A stretch of 64,000 bases of DNA from Nitratireductor basaltis (GCF_000733725.1 NZ_JMQM01000002.1:653527-717526), one strand, 5' to 3'; counted from the first letter of the stretch, positions 9,432 through 17,908 are shown. The notes: generated by a model from the letters alone, not told the origin. Translations and numbers: made by a program.

Positions 9432-9662
9432 CTAATCGGATTGGCTTCTATAGTGCTGCACGGTGTCTTCCCAGGTGTGAAGAGCAGCTTCCATCATTTC
9501 CAAAGCACCCTGCTCATCGCCCATAAGCCACTGCTTTGTTGGCTGCATAATCAATCGCAAGGCTTGACGACGGCTCAAGTTGCCACGTTCGACCTCCGCT
9601 AGCACACTCATTAGATGCCCTTCTAAAGTGGCAAAGTTCAACGTCTTATCGCTTGTTGTCAT
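9432..9662 (-). CDS. Hypothetical small protein (76 aa), orphan
   Basis: I do not recognise this protein. It begins MTTSDKTLNFATLEGHLMSV and ends HTWEDTVQHYRSQSD. It is predicted all-helical and soluble, with an acidic C-terminal half and a central RRQALRLIM basic patch, and has no signal or membrane segment. Base composition is more AT-rich than in the neighbouring housekeeping genes, which together with its place next to a tRNA suggests horizontally acquired DNA. AGAGAAACTAA upstream is a weak ribosome-binding region. It could be a small regulatory or antitoxin-like protein, but nothing shows that directly. Confidence 0.5.
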   Translation of the reverse strand: MTTSDKTLNFATLEGHLMSVLAEVERGNLSRRQALRLIMQPTKQWLMGDEQGALEMMEAALHTWEDTVQHYRSQSD

Positions 9663-9938
9663 TTAGTTTCTCTCCAGAAGCGCAAGAGTAAAGTGTAGGA
9701 AACTGTCATCGTTTTTTTGGTTGTAATGCGTGGTTCTGTCAACAACGGGTTGAGGTCTCCCGTCGAATAAGTTGAACACGATTTTCCCAAGTTCGATCGC
9801 ACGAATCCGCGTGCATTTCATCAGCGGATGTACTATGCGAGCGCACCCTTTGTTGTTGGCGTAACGACCATGCTTCGGCTTCGCGCTGCTTTTGGCTTTC
9901 GGGCCGCGATTTCTTCACTTGCGACGGAATACGGGAAC

Positions 9939-9954
9939 CGGGAGTCATCTCCCG
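9939..9954. repeat. Palindrome, possible intergenic repeat element
   Basis: The arms CGGGAG and CTCCCG flank TCAT. With one interruption the pairing extends to outer GAAC/GTTC arms. It lies in gene-poor DNA, the typical place for a palindromic dispersed element. Confidence 0.4.
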
Positions 9955-10043
9955 CGTTCACGATGACAGCTGTCCGCGACCATTTGCCGGCGTTCTTCCG
10001 AGCGAATGGTGTCATCATTTTCTATAACAACCTGTCGCTTTAT

Positions 10044-10062
10044 TTGAGGCCTTTCGCCTCAA
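10044..10062. other. Perfect 7-bp hairpin upstream of opgG
   Basis: The arms TTGAGGC and GCCTCAA flank a 5-nt CTTTC loop, 85 bp before the chosen opgG start. There is no T-run on the plus strand. It may be a weak terminator or part of the opgG leader. Confidence 0.35.
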
Positions 10063-10147
10063 CCTGATCACGTTTAGTGCGTTGAACCAGCTCGACATTC
10101 CATTCGGGATGACAGAGGGGCCAATAGCGCGTTCCGCGCGAATACTC

Positions 10148-11764
10148 ATGAGTACATATCCGGATATGAATCGACGTTCTCTGCTTTTGAACGGCTGCGC
10201 GGCAGTGCTGGCCAGCCATACTGTCTTCGCGGCGTCCAGCGCATCGGCGCAGAGTGCGCCGGAGCCTGTTGGCGCGTCGGAGGCACCAGCCGGCAACCCG
10301 TTCTCTTTCGACCGGCTGACGGCCATGATGAAGGAGCGGGCAGCCAAGGCATATGAAGCCGCAGAAGCGACCCTTCCTGACGCGATTGCCGAGCTGAACT
10401 ACGACCAGCATCGGGCCATCCGCTTCCGGCCGGATGAGGCAGTTTGGGCCGGCGAAGCTCCCTTCGAACTCCAGGCATTTCACCCCGGCTGGCTCTTCAA
10501 GGAGCCGGTGAAGATCCATGTCGTCGAAGATGGGGTGGAAGAGGTGCTTGGCTTCGACAGCCATCACTTTGAATACAACAAGCCACTCGAGGCGAGCGAC
10601 TTCGAGGGGCTGAAGCTGCCGGGTGTTGCGGGTTTCCGCCTGCACTACCCGCTCAATTCGCCGGATGTGATGGATGAGCTTGTCGCCTTTCTCGGCGCCA
10701 GCTATTTCCGCGGACTTGGACGCGGCAATTTCTACGGCCTTTCCGCGCGTGGACTTGCGGTGAACACGGCCACTTCGGAAGGGGAAGAGTTCCCGCGGTT
10801 CAGCGAGTTCTGGATCGAGAAGCCCAAGCGCCAGAGCAAGTCCGTGACGGTGTATGCCGCACTCGACAGCCAGAGCGTTACCGGCGCCTACCGGTTCGTC
10901 ATCACGCCGGGTGCACGCACGCAGATGGACGTGACCGCACGCCTGTTCATCCGAGAGGACATCAAGCGGCTGGGCATTGCGCCCATGACTTCAATGTTCC
11001 TCTTCGCGGAGAACAATGACAGTTCGTTCGATGATTTCCGTCCGCAGGTCCATGACAGCGACGGGCTGAAGATCGTTCGTGCCAGCGGCGAGGAGCTTTG
11101 GCGGAACCTGAACAATCCGCGCAAGCTTGCGACCTCGTTCTTCTCTGAAACCAGTCCGAAGGCATTCGGCCTCTACCAGCGCGACCGCAATTTCCAGAAC
11201 TATCAGGATGCCGGTGCCGGTTACGAGCGTCGTCCCTCGCTGCTGGTGGAGCCTGAGGGTGACTGGGGCAAGGGCTGGATCAATCTGGTCGAGATCCCGA
11301 CCGATCTCGAGGTGAATGACAATATCGTCGCCTTCTGGGTGCCGGAGGGCGAGGTGAAGGCCGGACAGGAACTGGAATTTGCCTATCGCCTTTCATGGGG
11401 CGATCTGCCGGAGCCAGGGAAGAAGCTTGGCCGTGTCGTTGCGCTTCGCACCGGTGAGGGCGGCGTGTCCGGGGTCAAGAACGAAGAAGGTTTGCGAAAA
11501 TTCGTGATCGACTTCGATGGGGAGGTTCTGCGGAACCTTTCGTCGGATGATGAGGTTCTAGCGCAGATATCGGTCAGCAACGCCGAGATCACCCATAGCG
11601 GTGTGTCGCGCGTTGAAGCAAATGGCGTCTGGCGCCTCGTGATTGATCTTCTGCCGGAAGGCGACAAGCCCGTCGAGATGAAAGCGCATCTGGCCATCGA
11701 AGATGAGGCCGTGACTGAAACCTGGCTGTATCAGTGGAGAAATGGTGATGACCGCAGATCGTAA
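10148..11764 (+). CDS. opgG: Periplasmic glucan biosynthesis protein OpgG/OpgD (MdoG)
   Basis: OpgG acts in the periplasm on the beta-1,2-linked glucose backbone made by OpgH during synthesis of osmoregulated periplasmic glucans. I chose the ATG at 10148 (538 aa); an ATG at 10166 and one at 10109 are also possible. The N-terminus has MNRRSLLLNGCAAVLA, a twin-arginine-like signal as in E. coli OpgD, ending near FAASSASA. Family-typical stretches follow: HPGWLFKEPVKIHVV, GLGRGNFYGLSARGLA, FPRFSEFWIEKP, and YERRPSLLVEP with GDWGKGWINLVEIPT. The length matches the MdoG family. It is the first gene of opgG-(mini-ORF)-opgH-opgC. Confidence 0.9.
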   Translation: MSTYPDMNRRSLLLNGCAAVLASHTVFAASSASAQSAPEPVGASEAPAGNPFSFDRLTAMMKERAAKAYEAAEATLPDAIAELNYDQHRAIRFRPDEAVWAGEAPFELQAFHPGWLFKEPVKIHVVEDGVEEVLGFDSHHFEYNKPLEASDFEGLKLPGVAGFRLHYPLNSPDVMDELVAFLGASYFRGLGRGNFYGLSARGLAVNTATSEGEEFPRFSEFWIEKPKRQSKSVTVYAALDSQSVTGAYRFVITPGARTQMDVTARLFIREDIKRLGIAPMTSMFLFAENNDSSFDDFRPQVHDSDGLKIVRASGEELWRNLNNPRKLATSFFSETSPKAFGLYQRDRNFQNYQDAGAGYERRPSLLVEPEGDWGKGWINLVEIPTDLEVNDNIVAFWVPEGEVKAGQELEFAYRLSWGDLPEPGKKLGRVVALRTGEGGVSGVKNEEGLRKFVIDFDGEVLRNLSSDDEVLAQISVSNAEITHSGVSRVEANGVWRLVIDLLPEGDKPVEMKAHLAIEDEAVTETWLYQWRNGDDRRS

Positions 11765-11891
11765 GACCCGTGGCGACCACGCCTTGGACCTTCCCGTTGC
11801 GCCCCTGGCCATGCCCGAGCAGGTGCTGGTGCGCCAGCGTCGGCGCAGCATTTTCTCTCACCCGCGTCTTGCCTGGCTTGCCTGGCGCTGA
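11748..11891 (+). CDS. 47-aa mini-ORF between opgG and opgH, resembling the OpgH N-terminal tail
   Basis: An ATG at 11748 overlaps the last 17 bases of opgG and opens 47 codons ending at 11891. The product starts MTADRKTRGDHALDLPVAPL and contains LAMPEQVLVRQRRRSIFSHP. The block AMPE followed by basic residues and S-(I/M)-F-x-(H/D)-P resembles, from memory, the cytoplasmic N-terminal part of E. coli OpgH just before its first membrane helix. Here opgH itself starts 40 bp later in another frame and lacks that part. It could be a real separate peptide coupled to opgG translation, or a decayed 5' end of opgH. Confidence 0.5.
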   Translation: MTADRKTRGDHALDLPVAPLAMPEQVLVRQRRRSIFSHPRLAWLAWR

Positions 11892-11901
11892 CGCAAATAA
11901 A

Positions 11902-11920
11902 GCCCGGTGAAGAACCGGGC
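11902..11920 (+). other. Hairpin in the opgG-opgH junction
   Basis: A perfect 7-bp stem (GCCCGGT/ACCGGGC) with loop GAAGA lies 11 bp before the opgH start, over the region where a ribosome-binding site is expected. It may tune translation of opgH relative to opgG. On the plus strand no T-run follows; on the minus strand a short T-rich stretch does. Confidence 0.5.
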
Positions 11921-11931
11921 AGATTGACAAG

Positions 11932-13740
11932 ATGACCCCAATTCGCCGCACTATCTCGCTTCTTTTCGCGCTGGTGACATCCGTTGCGGCCAGTCTTCTG
12001 GCGGGTGACTATTATTTTGCCGACGGCGTTCAGTGGATCGACCTGCTGCGCATCGGTTTGCTCGCGCTAAGCACTGCCTGGCTCGCATGGGGCGCTTCGA
12101 TCGCCTTCAACGGGCTTTCGGCAAATCCCCGGACCGACATCCCCTCCAGTCTGCCACGCGAGCATGTGCGCACGGCAATCCTTGTGCCGGTCTACAACGA
12201 AGATCCGGTGAAAACCTTCAGCCATGTCGCTGCGATGGCGAAAAGCCTGCAGAAGCTCGGTGCACTCGGAGGCTTCGATTTCGCAGTTCTGTCCGACACG
12301 CGCGACGACACGATCGCCAATCAGGAGCGCTTCTGGTTGGAGCGTCTCCGGGGTGAAGTGCCGCAGGCGAAGATCTTCTACCGGCGCCGCGAGAGCAATC
12401 CGGGCAAGAAGGCTGGCAATATCGCCGACTTCATCACCCGGTCCGGCGCGCTTTACGAGTATCTTGTGATCCTTGATGCCGACAGCCTCATGGAAGGGGC
12501 CACGCTGGTCGAGATGGTGCGGCGCATGGAGGCGGAGCCGCAGCTGGGACTGCTGCAAACACTGCCGAAAATCATGCATTCACGCTCATTCTTCGGGCGC
12601 GCAATCGAATTCTCCGCTTCCTATTATTCTCCCGTCTATGCGCGCGGTCTTTCCGTGCTGCAGGGGGACGAGGGGCCGTTCTGGGGCCATAATGCCATCA
12701 CCCGGACGCGTGCCTTTGCGCAGAGTTGCGGATTGCCGGAATTGCCCGGCAAGCCCCCCTTTGGCGGGCACATACTCAGCCATGATTACGTCGAGGCAGC
12801 GCTCCTTGCACGCAGCGGCTGGAAGGTGCGGGTGGATCCGGATCTTTCCGGCTCCTTCGAAGAAGGCCCGGACAATGTTATGGATTTCGCCAAGCGCGAT
12901 CGCAGGTGGTGCCAGGGAAACCTGCAGCACGGACGCCTTGTTGCTGCTCCGGGCCTCAAATGGTGGAGCCGTTTCGTCTTCCTGCAGGGCATCATGGCCT
13001 ATGTGGCGGCACCGCTTTGGGCGCTCTTTCTCGCAGCAAGCATCGTGGCGCCCGCGCTATCCGTCGTGCCGGACTACTTCCCCGAACCCGGTCATCTTCC
13101 GGTCTTCCCTCATGTGGAGCAGGCGGTCGCGATTGCGCTCCTGACCGGCGTCTTTGGTCTCCTGATCGGTCCGAAACTGATGGTTGTCCTTGATGGCGTG
13201 GCCACGCGCAGAAACCACGAATTCGGTGGCAGTCTGCGCACGGCATTGAGTGTGGCGGTGGAAATCGTCTGCACAAGCCTGCTCGCGCCCGTCATGATGC
13301 TGTTCCAGACGCGCGCCGTTCTGCAGGTTCTGTCGGGAGCCGACGGCGGCTGGCCTTCGGCTGATCGCGAGGCTGGGCGCGTGAGCCTTCAGGAAGCCTG
13401 GACGGGAAGCTGGTGGATTGTCGTGATCGGTCTGATGACCATTGGCGCGACCTATCGCCTTGCGCCCGATTACCTCATCTGGGTGCTGCTCGTTGCAGGG
13501 CCGCAGGTTTTCGCTCCGCTGCTGATTGCCGCCACGTCTCACGCGCCTGCCGGCTGGATGAACAGGATCGGCCTTTTCGAGCCCTCGCGCGAGCGGGTGC
13601 AGGCCGGCGTGATACATGATCAGGAACAGGTTTTGAGCCGCTGGCGCAACATGAGTGACGTTGCGTCGACCAAGGCGCCATCGCCACTAGGTGTGGCCAT
13701 ATCCGCCGAGAAGGCCATACGCGAGAGGAGCGGGGCATGA
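11932..13740 (+). CDS. opgH: Glucans biosynthesis glucosyltransferase OpgH (MdoH)
   Basis: This inner-membrane family-2 glycosyltransferase polymerises glucose from UDP-glucose into the osmoregulated periplasmic glucan backbone and exports it. The protein is 602 aa, with two N-terminal helices (about 8-28 and 37-57). The cytoplasmic catalytic domain holds AILVPVYNEDP, the DxD-type VILDADSLMEG, LPGKPPFGGHILSHDYVEAAL, and the RDRRWCQGN motif (QxxRW equivalent). At least five C-terminal helices follow. It lacks the long cytoplasmic N-terminus of E. coli OpgH (847 aa), the portion reported to inhibit FtsZ. The 3' end overlaps opgC by 4 bp. Confidence 0.93.
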   Translation: MTPIRRTISLLFALVTSVAASLLAGDYYFADGVQWIDLLRIGLLALSTAWLAWGASIAFNGLSANPRTDIPSSLPREHVRTAILVPVYNEDPVKTFSHVAAMAKSLQKLGALGGFDFAVLSDTRDDTIANQERFWLERLRGEVPQAKIFYRRRESNPGKKAGNIADFITRSGALYEYLVILDADSLMEGATLVEMVRRMEAEPQLGLLQTLPKIMHSRSFFGRAIEFSASYYSPVYARGLSVLQGDEGPFWGHNAITRTRAFAQSCGLPELPGKPPFGGHILSHDYVEAALLARSGWKVRVDPDLSGSFEEGPDNVMDFAKRDRRWCQGNLQHGRLVAAPGLKWWSRFVFLQGIMAYVAAPLWALFLAASIVAPALSVVPDYFPEPGHLPVFPHVEQAVAIALLTGVFGLLIGPKLMVVLDGVATRRNHEFGGSLRTALSVAVEIVCTSLLAPVMMLFQTRAVLQVLSGADGGWPSADREAGRVSLQEAWTGSWWIVVIGLMTIGATYRLAPDYLIWVLLVAGPQVFAPLLIAATSHAPAGWMNRIGLFEPSRERVQAGVIHDQEQVLSRWRNMSDVASTKAPSPLGVAISAEKAIRERSGA

Positions 13741-14918
13741 GTGGTCCCATCATAGCCGGCAGCGGCGGCCGTGATTTGCGCCTCGACGTGTTTCGTGGTC
13801 TGGCCCTGATCACGATCTTCATCAACCACGTGCCGGGTAATTTTTACGAGCACTTTACCTCGCGCAATTTCGGGTTTTCCGATGCCGCGGAAGGGTTCGT
13901 GCTGATGTCGGGGATTGCGGTCGGGCTTGCCTATTCCCGGGGCTTCATGCGCGGTGCCATCGGTGACGGGGTGCTGCGAGTGTGGCGGCGGGCGGGAACG
14001 CTCTATGTGACGCATCTCGTGACATCCGTCATCGCCATCGGGATCATTGCTGCCGGTTTCCTGTTCCTCGATGCGCATGAGATGGTCAAGCGCGTGAACT
14101 TCACGCGGCTTCTGGACCAGCCTCTGGAAGCCATGATCGGGCTGCCGACACTCGGCCACCAGATCGGCTATTTCAACATATTGCCACTCTATTTCGTGCT
14201 GCTCATCCTGTCGCCGATCTACATCATGGTTGGGTTGAGGAGCCGACTGGCCATGATCGGCATGGCTGTCGTCATCTGGCTTGCTGCCGGACATTTCCGG
14301 TTGAACCTCCCGAACTATCCCAATCCCGGCGGCTGGTTCTTCAATCCGTTTTCCTGGCAGCTCGTTTATGCCTTCGGCATTGCAGGCGGGCTGGGGATGA
14401 TCAAGGGTGAGGCATTCGTGCCCTACCGGCGCTGGCTCTTCTGGCTGGCCGCGGGCTTTCTCGCCTTCTCGCTTGTCTGGATGAAGTTGCGCATGGGGGG
14501 GCTGCCGGGGCGGTCGTTCCTGCCTTACTACGTTGCGGGCTTCGACAAGACCTATGAGTCGCTGCCCCGACTGCTGCATGTGCTGGCCTTGGCCTATGTC
14601 GTGACAAACCTGCCGACAGTGACACGGCTGATGTCCTCGTCCATGTTCCAACCTGTCGCATTGATGGGGCAGAACGGACTTGCGGTCTTCGCGACGGGAT
14701 CGGTGCTTGCAATGGGACTGCAGGTCGTCCGGGTCGGGATGGAGACGAACATCGCACAGGATGGTGCGCTGCTACTGGCCGGGCTGCTTGTGCAGTATCT
14801 TGTCGCGGCGGGTTTGTCGGCGATCTCCGACAAGGGTAAGAAGCGGCGTGATGCCGCTTCGCATGCGGCATTGCGCGATGCGAAGGAGCCGGGCAAGCAG
14901 CCGCTCGCTCCGGCCTGA
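13737..14918 (+). CDS. opgC: OpgC-type glucan succinyltransferase (integral membrane)
   Basis: OpgC adds succinyl groups to periplasmic glucans, making them anionic. The protein has 393 aa and roughly ten membrane helices. It begins with the OpgC/acyltransferase-3-like signature RDLRLDVFRGLALITIFINH, followed by GFSDAAEGFVLMSGIAVGLA, both typical of the family. The ATG overlaps the opgH stop by four bases, so it is part of the operon; in Rhodobacter sphaeroides opgC is likewise last in opgGIHC. The C-terminus is basic and cytoplasmic. The stop is 4 bp from the convergent lysA stop, with no terminator hairpin between them. Confidence 0.88.
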   Translation: MSGPIIAGSGGRDLRLDVFRGLALITIFINHVPGNFYEHFTSRNFGFSDAAEGFVLMSGIAVGLAYSRGFMRGAIGDGVLRVWRRAGTLYVTHLVTSVIAIGIIAAGFLFLDAHEMVKRVNFTRLLDQPLEAMIGLPTLGHQIGYFNILPLYFVLLILSPIYIMVGLRSRLAMIGMAVVIWLAAGHFRLNLPNYPNPGGWFFNPFSWQLVYAFGIAGGLGMIKGEAFVPYRRWLFWLAAGFLAFSLVWMKLRMGGLPGRSFLPYYVAGFDKTYESLPRLLHVLALAYVVTNLPTVTRLMSSSMFQPVALMGQNGLAVFATGSVLAMGLQVVRVGMETNIAQDGALLLAGLLVQYLVAAGLSAISDKGKKRRDAASHAALRDAKEPGKQPLAPA

Positions 14919-14922
14919 TCGG

Positions 14923-16188
14923 CTAAAACCAGTCCGGCAGCGAATCGAGAGCGATCAGATCATCATAGGTGAGACGCGGCCGGATCACGTGGAAACGGTC
15001 GCCCTTCACCAGCACCTCTGGCACGAGCAGGCGCGAATTATATGTGCCTGATTGCACGGCTCCGTAGGCCCCAGCCGAGCCGACAGCCACGAGGTCACCT
15101 GCCTTCAGCGCCGGCAGATCGCGATCCTGAGCAAGAAAATCGCCGGTTTCGCAGACGGGGCCGACAATGTCGGCCTTCAGCCGCTTGCCGCCTGCCGCCG
15201 CTTCGCGGACAGGGCGAATGCCGTGATAGGCCTCATAGAGCGTCGGACGTATGAGGTCATTCATCGCAGCGTCCACGATGACGAAGTTCTTCCCGTCGCC
15301 GTGCTTCACATAGATGACTTCGCTGACCAGAATGCCTGCATTGGCCGCAATGAGACGGCCCGGCTCGAAGATGACCTTCAGTCCGAGACGTCGCATGTGG
15401 CGATGCACGACTTCCGCATAGGCTGCGGGCAGGGGCGGAGGCTGATTGTCCTCATGATAGGGCACGCCCAGACCGCCACCCAGATCGACATGCTCGATCT
15501 CGTGGCCGTCCTGACGCAAGGTTTCGGTGAGTTCGGTCAGCAGCGCAAAGGCATCATCGAAAGGCTGCAGCTCGGTGATCTGGCTGCCGATATGCATGTC
15601 GATGCCGGTTACCTTCAGGCCGGGCAGTTCGGCGGCACGCGCATAGGCCGCACGAGCATCCTTCCATGGAATGCCGAACTTGTTTTCCGACTTGCCGGTC
15701 GAGATCTTCTTGTGGGTCTTCGCATCGACGTCAGGATTGATGCGCAGCGAAACCGGCGCCTCTTTTCCCAGCGCAACCGCACGGGTCGACAGAACCTCCA
15801 GTTCAGGCAGCGATTCGACATTGAAGCAGAGGATGCCTGCTTCCAATGCGAAGTCGATCTCGCGGATGGTCTTGCCGACGCCTGAAAACAGGATCTTCTC
15901 AGCCGGTATGCCTGCCTTCAGCGCACGGCGCAGTTCGCCTTCGGAGACGACGTCGGCGCCTGAACCGAGGGCGGCCAGCGTCTTGAGAACGGCCTGGTTT
16001 GAATTTGCCTTCATCGCGTAGCAGACGAGCGAGTCCAGTCCGGCAAGCGCGTCCTTGAAGACGGTGTAGTGTCGCGTCAGGGTAGCCGTGGAGTAGCAGT
16101 AGAACGGAGTGCCGACAGCCTCAGCAATCTGCGGTACGGAAACGTCTTCGGCATGGAGGATGCCGTCACGATACTCGAAATGGTTCAC
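14923..16188 (-). CDS. lysA: Diaminopimelate decarboxylase
   Basis: This PLP enzyme converts meso-diaminopimelate to L-lysine, the last lysine step. The 421 aa match the family. The PLP lysine is Lys60 in LVCYAMKANSNQ. The glycine-rich phosphate-binding stretch is HVDLGGGLGVPY, FEPGRLIAANAG is next, and GPVCETGDFLA carries the catalytic cysteine contributed to the partner active site. It lies 13 bp downstream of the small lipoprotein gene lptM and after argH, so it is probably the last gene of argH-lptM-lysA. No lysine riboswitch is visible. Confidence 0.97.
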   Translation of the reverse strand: MNHFEYRDGILHAEDVSVPQIAEAVGTPFYCYSTATLTRHYTVFKDALAGLDSLVCYAMKANSNQAVLKTLAALGSGADVVSEGELRRALKAGIPAEKILFSGVGKTIREIDFALEAGILCFNVESLPELEVLSTRAVALGKEAPVSLRINPDVDAKTHKKISTGKSENKFGIPWKDARAAYARAAELPGLKVTGIDMHIGSQITELQPFDDAFALLTELTETLRQDGHEIEHVDLGGGLGVPYHEDNQPPPLPAAYAEVVHRHMRRLGLKVIFEPGRLIAANAGILVSEVIYVKHGDGKNFVIVDAAMNDLIRPTLYEAYHGIRPVREAAAGGKRLKADIVGPVCETGDFLAQDRDLPALKAGDLVAVGSAGAYGAVQSGTYNSRLLVPEVLVKGDRFHVIRPRLTYDDLIALDSLPDWF

Positions 16189-16201
16189 TGGACTTTGGCT
16201 T

Positions 16202-16405
16202 TCAGATCAGGCTGTCGAGTATGAAGGGGCGGTCTTCGACCGGCTTGGCCGGTTCTGCTGGCACCGGCTCGTCATTTCGCTCTGCTTCCTTGCGCGCTTC
16301 CACAGCGGCTTCATAGGGCGTGTCAAGCGGTGCCTTGCGACCGCATGCGCTGAAAGCGGAGGCCACAAGAAAAGCGAGAAGCAGGGCAGAGGCGCGAGCC
16401 AGCAT
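16202..16405 (-). CDS. lptM: LptM-like small lipoprotein
   Basis: This 67-aa lipoprotein starts at the ATG at 16405, with AAGGGA about nine bases upstream. The signal MLARASALLLAFLVASAFSAC has a lipobox, and the mature protein begins CGRKAPLDTP. That closely matches the CGxKGPL start of E. coli LptM (YifL), which helps oxidative folding of the LPS transporter LptD. A Pro/Glu-rich tail follows, ending in RPFILDSLI. The gene lies between argH and lysA; E. coli lptM is beside dapF, so the association with the DAP/lysine pathway recurs. Reading further upstream in frame gives a longer but unlikely protein. Confidence 0.75.
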   Translation of the reverse strand: MLARASALLLAFLVASAFSACGRKAPLDTPYEAAVEARKEAERNDEPVPAEPAKPVEDRPFILDSLI

Positions 16406-16478
16406 GGATGGTGATCCCTTCAGATGCGTGTGGTGTTCATAGCACCGGTGAGTGCGGGCGCAAAGTCGCGCCCTTTGC

Positions 16479-17885
16479 TCAAACGTCCCGAGACAGGCGG
16501 TCTTTCCAGTAGGCGACCTGTTCGCGCACGCGTTCGGGGGCGGTGCCACCAAAGGAGGTGCGGCTTGCGACCGATTTCTCAACCGTCAGCACCGAATAGA
16601 CATCGTCGGTAATGGCTGGGTTGATTTCCTTCAGGTCATCAAGCGGAAGATCGCCAAGCTGCGCCTTGCGCTCCTCCGCCAGGGCGACGGCACGTCCGGT
16701 GACGTGATGCGCTTCGCGGAAGGGCAGGCCCGCTTCACGGACCAGCCAGTCGGCCAGGTCGGTCGCGGTGGAGTAGCCGCTGCCTGCCGCTGCAGCCATA
16801 GCGTCGGCATTCACCTGCAGATCGCCGATCATGCCGGTCATTGCCGCAAGCATGAGGTCCAGCGTTTCAGCTGCGTCGAACACGCTTTCCTTGTCTTCCT
16901 GCATGTCCTTGGAATAGGCGAGCGGCAGGCCTTTCATGACCGTCAACAGCCCGATCAGATTGCCGTTGATGCGGCCCGTCTTCGCGCGGATCAACTCGGC
17001 AGCGTCCGGGTTCTTCTTTTGCGGCATGATGGAAGAGCCGGTGGAGAAGGAGTCCGACAGGCGGATAAAGCCGAATTGCGGTGTGGACCAGATGACGATT
17101 TCTTCCGCCAGGCGCGACAGATGCATGCCGCAGATCGACGCCACCGACATGAATTCCAGCGCGAAATCACGGTCCGACACGGTGTCAATCGAGTTTCGGG
17201 TTGGCTCGCGGAAACCGAGCGCTTCTGCCGTCATGTGGCGGTCGATGGGGAAACCCGTTCCTGCGAGTGCGGCGGTGCCGAGCGGGCATTCGTCGATGCG
17301 CTCAAGTGCATCGCGCACGCGGCTGCGGTCGCGGCCGAACATCTCGACATAAGCCATCAGATGATGGCCGAAGGTGACGGGCTGGGCGGTCTGAAGATGC
17401 GTGAAGCCGGGCATGACGGTGTCGGCGTGTTCTTCCGCACGCTTCAGGAACGCGCTCAGCAGGCCGGTGAGAGCCTCTTCCACGCGCTGCAGTTCTTCCT
17501 TCACCCAAAGGCGGAAATCGGTGGCCACCTGGTCGTTGCGCGAGCGCGCGGTATGGAGGCGACCGGCCGCCGGGCCAATCAGTTCGGCAAGGCGCGCTTC
17601 GACATTCATGTGGATGTCTTCCAGGCGCGTGGAGAACTCGAAGGTTCCGTCCTCGATCTCGGCGAGAATCGTGTTCAAGCCTTCGTGAATTTGTTTGACG
17701 TCCTCAGCCGAAATGATGCCCGCTTTGGCAAGCATGGCTGAATGAGCGATGCTGCCACGGATGTCCTGTGCGTAGAGCTTCTTGTCGAATGAGATGGATG
17801 CGTTGATCGCTTCCATGACCGCATCCGGCCCTGAGGCAAAACGCCCTCCCCACATGCGGTTGCTGCTTTTGTCTTGCGTCATCAT
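16479..17885 (-). CDS. argH: Argininosuccinate lyase
   Basis: ArgH cleaves argininosuccinate to arginine and fumarate. I chose the ATG at 17885 (468 aa); a second ATG follows immediately at 17882. Reading further upstream would run into the divergent tlpA start. Motifs in order are [49 protein letters not shown] and the fumarase-superfamily signature [12 protein letters not shown]. It is followed by lptM after 73 bp, which holds no gene, and then lysA. The 23 bp separating it from tlpA leave no room for two independent promoters, so the promoters must overlap coding sequence. Confidence 0.97.
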   Translation of the reverse strand: MMTQDKSSNRMWGGRFASGPDAVMEAINASISFDKKLYAQDIRGSIAHSAMLAKAGIISAEDVKQIHEGLNTILAEIEDGTFEFSTRLEDIHMNVEARLAELIGPAAGRLHTARSRNDQVATDFRLWVKEELQRVEEALTGLLSAFLKRAEEHADTVMPGFTHLQTAQPVTFGHHLMAYVEMFGRDRSRVRDALERIDECPLGTAALAGTGFPIDRHMTAEALGFREPTRNSIDTVSDRDFALEFMSVASICGMHLSRLAEEIVIWSTPQFGFIRLSDSFSTGSSIMPQKKNPDAAELIRAKTGRINGNLIGLLTVMKGLPLAYSKDMQEDKESVFDAAETLDLMLAAMTGMIGDLQVNADAMAAAAGSGYSTATDLADWLVREAGLPFREAHHVTGRAVALAEERKAQLGDLPLDDLKEINPAITDDVYSVLTVEKSVASRTSFGGTAPERVREQVAYWKDRLSRDV

Positions 17886-17908
17886 GATAGCCGGATGTTT
17901 GGAGTTGA

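Larger units (their letters stand above)
9663..10147. other. Atypical intergenic region between tRNA-Arg patch and opgG
   Basis: These 485 bases hold no gene that I can support. Short ORFs on both strands (for example at 9828-10067) lack good ribosome-binding sites, overlap each other and look like random readings of a structured non-coding segment. The region contains at least two perfect palindromes (9939-9954 and 10044-10062). A promoter for opgG must lie in its right part, but I see no convincing -35/-10 pair. The segment 9830-10020 may be a copy of a dispersed intergenic repeat. Confidence 0.5.

Noticed and set aside
9828..10067. Overlapping small ORFs on both strands (79, 69 and 61 codons)
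   Set aside because: They occupy the same bases, have no supporting ribosome-binding sites and no family resemblance. A structured non-coding segment explains them better.
11889..11932. Frameshift sequencing error that would fuse the mini-ORF with opgH
   Set aside because: Besides the frame difference there is an in-frame TGA and a hairpin between them, so one indel would not restore a single ORF. It is left as an open possibility of decay, not an error.
9271..14918. tRNA-Arg to lysA as an integrative island
   Set aside because: No integrase, and no second copy of the tRNA 3' end near 14900 that I can see. The convergent opgC and lysA stops are only 4 bp apart, which does not look like a fresh junction. 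I kept only the weaker atypical-DNA finding.
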